From Madurella fahalii (lineage: Eukaryota > Ascomycota > Sordariomycetes > Sordariales): a stretch of DNA of 64,000 nucleotides. Below, one piece after another: positions 11,107 to 21,679 of the stretch; the stretch's first letter is position 1, and each line of letters opens with the position of its first letter. The stretch lies in contig CM056878.1 of assembly GCA_029876055.1 (NCBI GenBank), positions 1,860,001 to 1,924,000 on the forward strand. Reading direction: 5' to 3'. The translations under genes were made by a program, and so were the position numbers. The notes below the pieces were generated by a model. The model saw only the letters and a list, made by a program, of their open reading frames with translations. It was not told where the DNA came from and did not search any database.

Positions 11107-12285
11107 TCAGGAGCTCTGGTAGTTGGCCGGTTGCCGCGGCGGGATCGTTCCCAGACTCAACTCGGACAGCCCGGCATCGATGCCCAATAGCTGACGGAGA
11201 CTGTTCTCCATGTTCAGGATCTGCGGCGAGCGGCTGTCATCCGGGCTCGCGGTCGGCATGTTCGACGACGCCGAGATTAGATTGGTCCCGGCCGCAACAG
11301 GTCGTTCATCAGGAGGGCTACGGCCGTGGGATACCGCCGCTCCGGCTTGAGCCGGGGGAATCGCAAGGAATCGCTTCAGCTTCTCGCTCAAGTCCAGCGG
11401 CGCACCCTGCTCCCGCGGCAGAGACGCGATTTCCGCGGACTCGGCTGGCTTCTCGCTGGAGCGAGCGGCTCGAATGCGGTCTTGGTAGGGCGTAGAGAAC
11501 GCCGGACCCATGGGCCTGCCAGGAGTACCGTCAAGTTCGCTGGCTGAGATGCCTCCAGAGGGGTTGCGCTGGAACCCGGGCCGGCGAGAGCGCGCGCCGA
11601 ACCCGCTCGGAAGAGTCTTGGGCACCGGAGGAGACGCCGACTGGACAGGCGGAGAGAACGGGGCGGGTTCCGACACCGCGAGGATGTTGGCGGAGCTTGC
11701 TCTACGGGCACGTTCTTTCTCAGCCCGGTGGGCGCGGAAGAAGATATCAAGCGGCGACTCTTCGCGGGCCGGGTCCGTGGGCAGAAAACGGTGCTGCGGA
11801 GTGGGCGCTTCTGAGTCGGTGGCAGGCGGAGACGGCTCCCGGCTCACGCGGCTGGTGTCCCGCACACTAGGCGAGTCCAGTGCCTTTGCGAGGAAGCTTG
11901 GGATCGGCAGGGATGAGGGCGCGGGAGAGGCATGGAAAGTTGCACCGGCAAAGGCGGGTGCGGCGATGGACTTGGGTGCTATCGTTTGCGGCGGCGTGGT
12001 TCGACCTTGCTTCGCAGGAGCGGGCGACGAGGCTTGCTTTGCTCGCGCCTTGTTGCCTCCGTTTCGAGGCTTGGACCTGGCTTGGTTGGGTTGTGATGAC
12101 GGAGCAGGGCTGTTTGAGGCCGACTTCTGCGGTGTGAACGGCCCGGCGAGCTCGAAAGGAAACGCGGCTTCGGACGGCATGTCGTTCTCCGAGGCATAGG
12201 TCTTACGAGCAGCAGGGGAATGGACCGGTCGCTTGGCGCGTCGTCGAGCCGGAGTGCTCTTTTGGGGTAATTGCGGTTGTTCCAT
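11107..12285 (-). CDS. EDC1/PNRC-motif protein, probable mRNA decapping activator
   Basis: A single exon encodes 392 aa and starts MEQPQLPQKSTPARRR. It is largely disordered (Ser, Pro, Ala, Arg). The block FAGATFHASPAPSSLPIP (about residues 112-130) closely matches the PNRC/Edc1 short linear motif, in which an aromatic/FH stretch is followed by SPxPSxLPxP. In Edc1 and PNRC proteins this motif bridges Dcp1 and Dcp2 and activates decapping in the cytoplasm. A second ordered-looking block, SPLDIFFRAHRAEKERAR (about 182-200), and a C-terminal block MENSLRQLLGID may be further binding motifs; the latter resembles short LRxLLxI helices seen in mRNP proteins. The assignment rests on the motif, not on a folded domain. 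Confidence 0.72.
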   Translation of the reverse strand: MEQPQLPQKSTPARRRAKRPVHSPAARKTYASENDMPSEAAFPFELAGPFTPQKSASNSPAPSSQPNQARSKPRNGGNKARAKQASSPAPAKQGRTTPPQTIAPKSIAAPAFAGATFHASPAPSSLPIPSFLAKALDSPSVRDTSRVSREPSPPATDSEAPTPQHRFLPTDPAREESPLDIFFRAHRAEKERARRASSANILAVSEPAPFSPPVQSASPPVPKTLPSGFGARSRRPGFQRNPSGGISASELDGTPGRPMGPAFSTPYQDRIRAARSSEKPAESAEIASLPREQGAPLDLSEKLKRFLAIPPAQAGAAVSHGRSPPDERPVAAGTNLISASSNMPTASPDDSRSPQILNMENSLRQLLGIDAGLSELSLGTIPPRQPANYQSS

Positions 12286-13279
12286 TTCCGTGAAGGCGCC
12301 GGCACGAAAGCCGCTCGACGAAGAGCAAGGAAAGCGGTGGCGGCGCTGCGATGCACGACAGGAAGGAGAGACCCCCGGCGTCGAGTGCGGCGTGTCAGTT
12401 TTCTGTCGATCGAATGACTGTTTGCGCCCGCGAGGCGACAGCTTATAGCGCTGAAGGCGGGGAAGGAGAATGCGAATAACCGGCTACGCAGGGCGGTCGC
12501 AAAGCACAAGGCTGAAGAAGGGGTTGTCGCGATGTGTGTTGAACTAGTATTACTGCAATAATATGAGAGATATTCTGTTGAGCTGTGCTTCCGCTGCGCA
12601 TGATTGTGGTATTTGGGGAGGTGGGGAGATTTTCGGATTTGTCGTCCTCAGGAGAAGTGAGCTGCGATGGAGGCTGGGGAGAGACCCTGGCAATGCTGAA
12701 AGCGGAGGCTGTGACTGCCACCGGCCAGCCTTTGTGCCGGGGAGGGAGCATCTTCCACGACAAGGGGGAGGTCCGGGGTCCCGGCCACGATGCTGGATGG
12801 TTTTCCGAAAAATCGAGGTTATGCAGTTATCAGTGATAGCTATCTGCCTAACGCCTGTGGCGGGGCTCTCGACCAGCTTCCAGGCCAACGCAAAGTTGCC
12901 TACCACCAAGGTGCCGAGGAGCGCTCGCCATTCCCCGACAACAGGCCAAACAGCGGCCTGCCCAAGACAAACGGCCCCGTCTTCTACGGCACTCTTTTTA
13001 CGTTTCAGAGAAGAAAAGAAAGGGCGGTCCTGAAACAGGTCTGTCACTGATGTCATGGGCACCGATGTAATCGATGGCAGAGCGGAGACTAACCACTGTC
13101 TGGAATCAGTGTCCCCGTCGCTCCGATAGTCGAATTAGCCCGAAACTCTTACAAGCCGGGTAGCCTGGGCTTCCCACTAACACGTCGACGTCTGCTCCCA
13201 TTCTCTCATTCGGCAACCCGGGGCCGCTTGTGACCCACGTATCCTGTCCACCCCGCTCCAGGTTCCTTTGACGGTCACC
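12286..13279. other. divergent intergenic region (decapping activator / RBX1)
   Basis: This is a shared 5' region of about 1 kb. A 170-codon minus-strand frame (12550-13062, MPMTSVTDLF...) is open, but its second half is low-complexity and it overlaps plus-strand frames of similar length, so I do not call it a gene. The pyrimidine-rich part just before 13280 fits the RBX1 leader. Confidence 0.5.
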
Positions 13280-13812
<533 letters not shown>

Positions 13813-14071
13813 ACGGCACGAGGTTTGGACGGCGAGGGTATTGCCACTGATGATCGAGCGTATGGTGGTGAAGCGGCAGTTGCAGTATCAACCTCCACGG
13901 ACATGCCAGCTAAGGGTCATGCAAACCAGTATGGAGGGGTCGAGCTTTGACCATAGAGGGCCCAACATAGAGAGGCCCGACAGACAGAAATTGCTTGCAA
14001 TTGATGCTCTGCATCCCTACTTCTGCATCTTTTTCCGCCCTCTTGCGCGAGGAGACATGCTTCCTTGATTT

Positions 14072-14497
14072 TTATCTAAACGCCTTGTCATCCACCACGA
14101 GGTTTGCCGGCGCTGTGATACCTCCAACTGGTAACCATTTCACTGGATTTCGGTTGAAAAAAGGCCAAGGCGGAACGACGAGGACAAAGACTAGGGCGGT
14201 GCCCCCGAGGGCGACGTAGACGGCGAGTTTAATGTCCTGCAGGATATAACCAACTACAAAGGCGATGGTCTGGGGACGGACAAGTCAGCAGTGCGGCGAA
14301 TAGGCTGGGAGTCAATCAGATCAACCTACTCCGACAAGTGTCAAGGCGACATTGACGAGGAATTCAGCCAGCTTCTGGCCCTCAAAGTCCTAGGAGAAGC
14401 GTCAACAATCGTATTCAGACGCGGCGCTCTGGCATGTACAACGCACAATCTGTCCCTCAAACACGTCGCGGATTTGGTCCAACAGCTGCTCCGCCAT
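14072..14497 (-). CDS. SPC1: signal peptidase complex subunit SPC1/SPC12
   Basis: The exons are 14447-14497, 14330-14389 and 14072-14269. The introns are 57 and 60 bp, and the product is 102 aa. The N terminus MAEQLLDQIRDVFEGQI joins DFEGQKLAEF, the family signature (I-D-[FY]-x-G-Q-x-L-A-E). Two transmembrane helices follow: LVNVALTLVGTIAFVVGYI and VYVALGGTALVFVLVVPPWP. The Pro-rich PPWPFFNRNPVKWLP after helix 2 is typical. SPC1 is a non-catalytic subunit of the ER signal peptidase with both termini in the cytosol. None of the exons is long enough to be obvious as an isolated reading frame. Confidence 0.93.
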
Positions 14498-16008
14498 CTC
14501 GATACAGTTCCAGCGCGGGTGTCTGTTGACGGGCAGGCTGCTTGTTGGGGTTGGCTGAAATGATGCACTGGTGGCCGTTCCGGAAGCGGTTAAGAAGTGC
14601 CCATCAGCCTCAGGCACTCAACGTGGCTTCAGAGCTGCGTCGTCTTCCCTTGCAGCCTCTCGCACATGCAGCGACTCTGGCTGCGGGATCCAATGCAGGC
14701 AACGAATCACAGGCCAGAGCCGGACAAAGAGGCTCCACAACATCCACCAAAGGCGCTCGAGAACCAGGCCCATGGCGCCTGGTTTTGGGGCTGTGGATCG
14801 CAGGGTACCGGTACACTCTGCCGCAAGTACCGGAAGACATCTGATATTACATGCGGCAGCCCATGCCGCGCAGTTCGTGATATCGCATCGGAGAGGGGAC
14901 GTTTCCATTTGGCATAGATTGCTACAGGCAATTGATGAGGCGAAACAACAAGCCCACCCGTTCTCTCCTACGGGGATTTCTTTCTCAAGGTACCAGAGTT
15001 GCTTGGCCCTTGAACACCCACCGGGCGGATCTTTGCCGATGACTAAAGTTTAACGGCAGTCGCGCTAATGGCGAAAACTTTCCCTTTTCCAAGGTTCAGG
15101 GAAAACCCTCACTAAACCAACAATTTAACAAACGAAACCCCCCTTGTAATTGGGAATTTCTTTGATTGAAGCAAACACCCGCCACGCTGCTTCATCGGCA
15201 GATAAGCTCCATCCACATCGCGTCTTATTGGCCTCAACCCTCTTGCTAGCTCTGTTCCTTCCCCTTGGTTCGTCCACAGCAGAGTCGCGGGCGTCATCAA
15301 GCAAGCAGACATTGACTCGGGTCGACCCCCGACAACCAAAACTTACCTTGGCTACCACTCACCCGAACTTTCAATCCCCGATAGACCGCGCGGCCTTGAT
15401 CACACACTATTATTACCTAGCGACGTCCTTCAGGCCGTCTCAGTCGAGGACACCGAGGCCACCGACAAGAACACCGACTCTCATCGGCCCATCGACATTG
15501 GGTATCAGCTGGCGACGCGCTTGCTAAGTTAACGCTGCACCAACACGGGTCGACCACCTCTTTAGCATCTAAATCTACCAAGTTGGCGGGCCCCATCCGT
15601 GGAAAGGTTTCTCGCCGTTCACTCCTGGGCCCGGAGCTGGTCTACAGCGGAGTGAACAAGCAACCCCCGTAATTGGTCTTCCCCGCAGCCGAAGAAGCTA
15701 TTTTGACTACCTATCACGGGACCACCCTCAGGCCGCATATTTGCTGTCACTCAACCAGCCTGTCGGGTAGCCGCAAGCCGACCTTGGGCATCAGTTGACA
15801 AACACACGAGCGTCGTCGTCGCGGACGGCTGCTGGCCGTTCGCTGCCATCCGCTGGTGAAGGAAGCGAGCATCGCGTACGGCAATATGCGTGCAGACTGA
15901 GTCCTCAGCAGGGGCTCCTTGGGCTGTGTTAAGACCCTGTGACTTGTGGAAGGCAGAATCATATCAACGTCCATTTCACCGACTACGAATCACCAAGACA
16001 TTGCAGCA
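14498..16008. other. divergent intergenic region SPC1 / CorA transporter
   Basis: About 1.5 kb of 5' flank for both genes. Open frames up to 160 codons occur on the plus strand (14571-15053) but have no recognisable features. I see no RNA gene or repeat. Confidence 0.55.
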
Positions 16009-17942
16009 ATGTCCGATCAAGAGGAAGTCGTCGGGAACTCGGGGTATTCGACCCCCGTTCCCGAGCTCGACGACCACAGGAACCAGTCCGCTTCGGTCCA
16101 TAGACCCGACCGCCCTCGTCGGGGCACCTTCGACTCGCTCTACGGGGCACGTCAAACAACCCCGGCGGGCTCCTCCGGCGAACCAAGAGTGCGGGACTTC
16201 GAAGAAGCCGTTGTTGACGACGATGCCGCTGAGAATTCGCCCACCGCACGGCGAACACGGCGCCCAACCACGGATTCTGTGTCGGAACGGTCAGTATCGC
16301 CACCGAACTCCGTCAAGGCTTTCGCCGAAGCCCGTCGGCGCGAGCGCGGGCTTTCTTTCTCCGAACCGAAGCCAGAACGCAGGCCCGAAGAGCTAGAGCT
16401 GCAGAGGACCGCGTCAGTTGCCAGCCGGCATAGTTTCCGCAGCAGGCAGCACACTGTCATGACTGACGATGCTGCAAGTCTCGCCACGAACAAGTCAGCG
16501 GAAGAGGATGTCTGCTTCCCGCTGCAGGACGAGCAAAGGGGCGACAATCTCTACATCGACTTTGACTACCTCGAGAACTTCATCAAAGCCGAGAGCGAGG
16601 CCCGTGCATCGGCCCGTCGGCCTTCCGCGATCCGCGTGTTCCCCGATCTGCGGCCGCAGTCCGATGAGGCCGTCGCCCCGGCTCCAATGGTAACTGTCGA
16701 TGGCGACATCCTGAGCATGCCATTTGACACCGAGAGCCAGCCTGAGAAATCCGAGAAAGGGGAGGATGAAGAGCAAGCCAAAGTGGTGCAGCCACCGCCG
16801 CAGCTGGACCAAAGCCGGGTGAGCTTTTTCTCGTCAGCCTGGGAGTCGACCATTCATGCCGCCGACCTGGAGGGCCTAATTCTGCCAGGAGAGGACATCC
16901 GCGGCCTCTTTAGCTTTCCAAAGGGGGAGACGGACGGTGTTTGGTGGTTAAACATGAACAAGCCGTCCGAGGAGGAAGTGCGCGCCGTGTGCAGAGCCTT
17001 CGGCATCCACCCCCTGACGGTCGAAGACATCACTACGCAAGAATCCCGTGAGAAGATCGAGCTCTTCCCGTCGTACTATTTCGCCTGCTTCCGGTCGTTC
17101 TGTATCGAGGATGACGAGGAGACCAAGGAGAAGGAATTTGTGCCCTTCAACATCTACGTGGTCGTTTTCCGCGAGGGCACGCTGAGCTTCAGCTATGCTA
17201 ATAACTCGCATGCCTCGCAGGTAAGGAAGAGAATCACCATGCTAAAGGATTACGTTGCCCTCAGCAGCGACTGGATCTGCTACGCTTTGATGTAGGTTCA
17301 CCCCGCCTCCCCGTCGTTCCGTCTGGTCAAGACCGAGGTTGGTCGCTAACCGTGAGATATAGAGACGATATTGTCGACTCGTTCGCTCCCGTCATCAGCA
17401 AGCTTGAGAGTGACACCGATCAGATCGAGGATGAGGTGTTCATCGCGCGGACGGACGACATGGCGCAATTCCTACGCAAGATCGGCACTGCGCGCAAAAA
17501 CACCATGGCGTTGATGCGGCTGTTGGGCGGCAAGGCGGATGTCTTGAGGGGTTTCACCAAGCGGTGCAACGAGAATTACAAGGTAACGCCGCGTATGGAC
17601 ATTGGTCTGTATCTGGGCGATATCCAAGACCACGTCGTCACCATGATGAACAACCTCGGGCACTTCGAAAAGATGCTGTCTCGCGCGCACAGCAACTACC
17701 TAGCCCAGATCTCCATCGACGGCATCGCTCAGGGCACAAACACCAACAGGGTTCTCAGCAAGATCACACTCCTAGCGTCCATCATCGTGCCGCTCAACGT
17801 GGTGACGGGCCTCTTCGGGATGAATGTGTACGTTCCGTGGCGGGATATGGAAAGCCTTGGGCCATTTTTCGGCATCCTGGGTTCCCTCATCGGCTTTTGT
17901 ATCATTGCCTTGATACTGGCATGGAGGTATCGATGGTTTTGA
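16009..17942 (+). CDS. CorA-family magnesium transporter, MNR2/ALR type
   Basis: The exons are 16009-17291 and 17363-17942, with a 71-bp intron; the product is 620 aa. The start is MSDQEEVVGNSG; an in-frame upstream ATG at 15946 is possible but less likely. About 250 N-terminal residues are disordered and Ser/Arg-rich. Then come the CorA core (GLFSFPKGETDGVWWLNMNK; FGIHPLTVEDITTQ) and the long funnel helices. Two C-terminal membrane helices carry the selectivity signature at their junction: VVTGLFGMNVYVPW (the GMN motif). CorA proteins are pentameric Mg channels. The large N-terminal extension and single GMN copy resemble yeast Mnr2 (vacuolar) and Alr1/2 (plasma membrane), and I cannot choose between these locations. 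Confidence 0.93.
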
Positions 17943-18644
17943 GTTCGGAGAAGCGGCGGGTTCCCAGTCCGAAGCAGACACGGTAGGGTACGCCTGTTAG
18001 TGAGGAGTCGGGTTAAGAGACGGGAGGCGGTGTTCTGGAGAGCAATGTAGAAGCTGCGTTGGTTACATGTCGATGACTTGAAGAGGTAGATTAGATAGAG
18101 ACATGGCTTCTATGGCACTACAGCACTCTCGGCCACCAAATTCCTAGTTCAAATGTGCTTTGGGGACATCGCAAGCTGTGTGGAGGTCATAGAGACACCA
18201 TGACCACTTTACAAAGTCGTACGAAACGACGATGGGAAGAATTTCGGTGTACCTGAATTCCAAACTCGGACATGGTTCTGCTCCTACGCCGAGGGACAGA
18301 GAAAGATGAGAAGGAGGAGAAAAGAGAGAAGATGCTATAGATACAAGTGAAGCCCTCCAAGATATATAGAGGCGCATTGTAGAGGTCTCTGAGCTCAGTA
18401 CGGAAGGGAGCAAAGCTATGTGAACCTCCCCGCTCACCGAGGCCCAAGCTTGAGAAGCCCCCTCCGGATACAGTTTCTCATTGGTCACTCACCGAGTTTG
18501 GCAATAAATCCTTGCCAGCCGATTACACAGTCAAGTCCTCGCTAAAAGTTCAACATCAACCACCATCCCAGATCGACCTACGTTACCTTCAACTCAGCAA
18601 ACCGACCAATTGACCGACTGGTTCCTGCCCCCCTTAAAAGCACA
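17943..18644. other. intergenic region CorA / TIM8
   Basis: About 700 bp between tandem genes. The last 100 bp are CA/CAA-rich, typical of a fungal 5' leader. I see no gene. Confidence 0.6.
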
Positions 18645-19074
18645 ATGTCATCCTCGACTGATTTCTCCATCGAGCAATCCGACCTCGACAAGCTCAATGA
18701 CAAGGACAAGTCGGAGCTGCGCCAGTTCTTCGCCAACGAGGAGCAGCGCGCCCGGATCCAGTCGCGTATGTAGCTACTCTACTTTGCCTTTGCCCCTCAT
18801 CACTACCCGCCCCGCGCGGGAAGACAGAGATATGTGGCGAAGAAGAAACGAGCAGAACCGAGAGCTAACCGACACTCGTTCCTGCTGGGAACCACTACGA
18901 CAAAATGCAGAAACTCACGAGCTCACCGGCCTCTGCTGGAAAAAGTGCGTGACGGGCAACATCAAGAGCAACGCTCTCGACAAGGGCGAGCAGACGTGCC
19001 TGGCCAACTGTGTCGAGCGCTTCATGGACGCCAATTTCGCTACTATGAAGCACCTGGCGAGTCTGAGGCAGTAA
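18645..19074 (+). CDS. TIM8: mitochondrial intermembrane-space chaperone Tim8
   Basis: The exons are 18645-18765 and 18911-19074, with a 145-bp intron; the product is 94 aa. The twin CX3C motif of small Tim proteins is complete: CWKKC and CLANC, separated by 16 residues (VTGNIKSNALDKGEQT). The second half, CVERFMDANFATMKHL, and the N-terminal LRQFFANEEQRARIQ match Tim8 rather than Tim9, Tim10 or Tim13. Tim8 pairs with Tim13 in a hexameric chaperone of the intermembrane space that hands some membrane proteins to the inner membrane. A TIM13 gene lies about 30 kb to the right. Confidence 0.93.
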
Positions 19075-19736
19075 AAGAAGGGGGGGGAGGACACGGACAG
19101 CAGGGGAAGGTGGCCAAGCTAAGCTATAGAAGAGGAGGGGATATAAATGGTTGAGCTTAGTGTGGACGGGCTTGGTCGGGCTGGATTGGGGTAACGCCAT
19201 CTATCTCGGCGCCGAAAAGGAGCGCACGACGGAGAGAGAAGACAAGGCCATTCCGAGGTTAACAAGAAGCAGTCAGCCCCATCGAGAGTTGTCGGACGAG
19301 CGAACGAGCGATCTATCCTGTGCCGGCGGCGAATACCACGGCAACGAGGGACATTGTACACTATCAATTGGGTATTGGGTGGATAAAGGGGAATAGACGG
19401 CAGGGTGACGTGCAATCTCTATCCATGTTTAATCAAGATACGGCGCGTTGGCCTAGATTTGATCACAATTGAAGGGAACCGGCCGTCCTTGTCTTCGGGG
19501 TTGGCCCCGTATCCAAGCAGTCGGTAGTTCTACGGAGCATAGCATAGAGATGGGACTCGGAGGGCTGCTTGTTTTAACGGCAATACGAAGGGTGAAATGT
19601 CAATTCTTTTCATTGCCAACTCATGATCCCATATCCCAGGTATCTGACGCCGATCGAAATGCAATCCGTATCCCTTCGATGATGCCGCCTTTTTATTTTT
19701 TCATTTCTTTTGCTGTCCCCGGTCCAAATCCAGGTT
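19075..19736. other. convergent intergenic region TIM8/RPL25
   Basis: About 660 bp with no conserved frame. It presumably holds the two 3' UTRs. Confidence 0.6.
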
Positions 19737-20516
19737 TTAGACGAGGCCAAGCTTGGTGGCAGCGATGTCGAGGGCATCGACATCAGGGGTCAGACGAGCG
19801 AAAGCCTTCTTGGAGCCATCAGGGCTGCATCCGGGTTAGTCTCTGTTCCTCTACCTGATTTCCAACCACAGGGGAACTCACCGGATCAGGGTGTTGATCT
19901 TGATGGTGTCAATGTCATAGAGCTTCTTCAGGGCCTGCTTGATCTGGGCCTTGTTGGACTTGACATCAACGATGAAGACGAGGGTGTTCTGCTCCTCAAT
20001 CTTCTTCAGGGCACCCTCGGTGTTGAGAGGGTGGATGATGATCTTGTGCTCATCGAGGCGCGGCTCGTGAGGGATCGACTTGCGCGGGTACTTGGGGGCG
20101 CGCGACAACTGAAGGGTCTTGGGCCGGTGGAAGGTCGTCGAGTAGCGGGCCTTGATCTTCTTGTGTGCGTGCACCTACAGCGGGACCATTAGCTCTACCA
20201 AAAGGGAATTGCGAACCGAAGCAACCAAGTAGCTACTTACACCCTTCAGCGCAGCCTGGGCAGCCTTCTTCGCCTGAGCGCCCTTCGCGGCCTTCGAGGC
20301 ACCGCCTGTCGGAGGAGAGACTAATCAGTAAAAGCATTCGCCTGAACAAGGGAAACCCGTCTTGTTCAAACTCGCAAGATCTGCTGCTGCTTTGGTGCAT
20401 CACCTCGCCGCCACGGCGTCGACGGCGAAGGTGCGCATTGAGCGACGGCCGAGTTTGTACGTGTGCAAGTCCATCGTGGGCGCTTATGTACCTTTCTTCG
20501 TGTCCTTGGGAGCCAT
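19737..20516 (-). CDS. RPL25: 60S ribosomal protein uL23 (L25)
   Basis: The exons are 20492-20516, 20241-20305, 19882-20174 and 19737-19824; the product is 156 aa. The first exon has only 25 coding bases (MAPKDTKK), a common ribosomal-protein gene layout. The eukaryotic Lys/Ala-rich N-terminal extension (GGASKAAKGAQAKKAA) precedes the uL23 core: HAHKKIKARYSTTFHRPKTL, YPRKSIPHEPRLDEHKII and VDVKSNKAQIKQALKKLYDI. The protein ends DVDALDIAATKLGLV, typical of the family. uL23 lies at the polypeptide exit tunnel and is a docking site for SRP and other nascent-chain factors. It faces BMT2 head-to-head across 293 bp. Confidence 0.98.
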
Positions 20517-20809
20517 TGTTCCGGAATGTGTCGGCGCTGGGCGAAGCTGTCGAGTCGGTCGTGGATGAGGAAAAGAGACTGGACACCGGAATTTTGGCGA
20601 AAAGAGCTAAAATTGTGTGTGCGCGCTGATGGTGAGGCTGGTGCTGTGGCTAGTGTGGGTATCAGCTCCCGTTCTGATTGGTTCACCTCCCAATCGATAA
20701 GACGTAGGGATTCCCAGAACGTGAATGCGAGCTCACTCCATGAGGGGTTAAACTTTTGAATCAACCCCAACTTCCAACTCTCGCCCCACGATACGGCAAT
20801 TCGGATCTC
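20517..20809. promoter_or_regulatory. 293-bp divergent promoter RPL25/BMT2
   Basis: Only 293 bp separate the start codons of a ribosomal protein gene and an rRNA methyltransferase gene, so the two 5' regions must overlap or abut. I cannot name a specific factor site with confidence. Confidence 0.6.
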
Positions 20810-21679
20810 ATGGCTCTGAAAAAGAAGAAATCACAGAAGAGTCTGGCAGCTGGCCGGCCTCCGGTCTTTCACCGACCAAAGTCAATGTCGAGGAAAGCTA
20901 CCAAGGCAGTCATCAACCGACACCACCTGCTGGAGAAGAGGAAGCAGCAGGCCGCTGCGAAAGGCGACAAGGCCGCGGTGGCAGCTATTGACGCTGAACT
21001 CAAAGCCCTTGGCGGGATTGAGAGCTATCAAGAAGCGAGTTTACAGGGCCAAAGGCATGACCGAGGAGGCGACAGCTCTCGAGTTCTCATGCAATGGTTG
21101 CTACCATGTCTTTCCTCTGGGGCCGAGGCATCGAACCGACAACTTCGAATGCTCGAGGTCGGTGCCCTGAGCACGCAGAATGCATGCTCAAAGAGCTGCC
21201 GCTTCGATATCGAGAGAATCGATCTAAACAGCCAAGAGGAAGGCATCCTCCAGCAAGACTTCATGGAACGACCTTTGCCTCGGGACGCGTCCGAGCGTTT
21301 TGATATCATATCCCTCTCGCTCGTTCTCAACTTTGTCCCTGACCCCAAAGGGCGAGGGGATATGCTACGCCGGACGATCCATTTTCTACACGCTCCAGGG
21401 CGGCACCTTGATGATCCACAATTGGCGGCGAACTTTCCGAGCCTCTTCTTGGTCTTGCCCGCGCCGTGTATGACAAACTCGCGTTACCTCGACGAAGAAA
21501 AGATGGTTTCTATCATGGCTTCACTCGGATACACAAAGACGGCCTCCAAGACCACCCAACGGTTAGTGTATTATTTGTGGAGGAGAGAATCGAGTGGTGA
21601 AGGAGCCGGGCGCTCGTTTCCCAAGAGGGAGATACGATCTGGGGCAAACAGGAACAACTTCGCTATTGTGTTGGACTAA
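20810..21679 (+). CDS. BMT2: 25S rRNA adenine-N(1) methyltransferase Bmt2
   Basis: A single exon encodes 289 aa, starting MALKKKKSQKSLAAGRPP. The Lys-rich N terminus (FHRPKSMSRKATKAVINRHH) and the block ERFDIISLSLVLNFVPDPKG, with the downstream RGDMLRR, are characteristic of Bmt2. The SAM-binding part lies around LRMLEVGALSTQNAC. In yeast Bmt2 makes m1A at position 2142 of 25S rRNA in the nucleolus. The C-terminal block LFLVLPAPCMTNSRYLDEE also matches the family. An upstream in-frame ATG at 20756 would add 18 residues; I prefer 20810 because the Lys-rich start is conserved. Confidence 0.9.
   Translation: MALKKKKSQKSLAAGRPPVFHRPKSMSRKATKAVINRHHLLEKRKQQAAAKGDKAAVAAIDAELKALGGIESYQEASLQGQRHDRGGDSSRVLMQWLLPCLSSGAEASNRQLRMLEVGALSTQNACSKSCRFDIERIDLNSQEEGILQQDFMERPLPRDASERFDIISLSLVLNFVPDPKGRGDMLRRTIHFLHAPGRHLDDPQLAANFPSLFLVLPAPCMTNSRYLDEEKMVSIMASLGYTKTASKTTQRLVYYLWRRESSGEGAGRSFPKREIRSGANRNNFAIVLD

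Noticed and set aside
12550..13062. 170-codon minus-strand reading frame upstream of the decapping-activator gene
   Set aside because: The second half is low-complexity, the plus strand has frames of similar length, and no family feature is visible.
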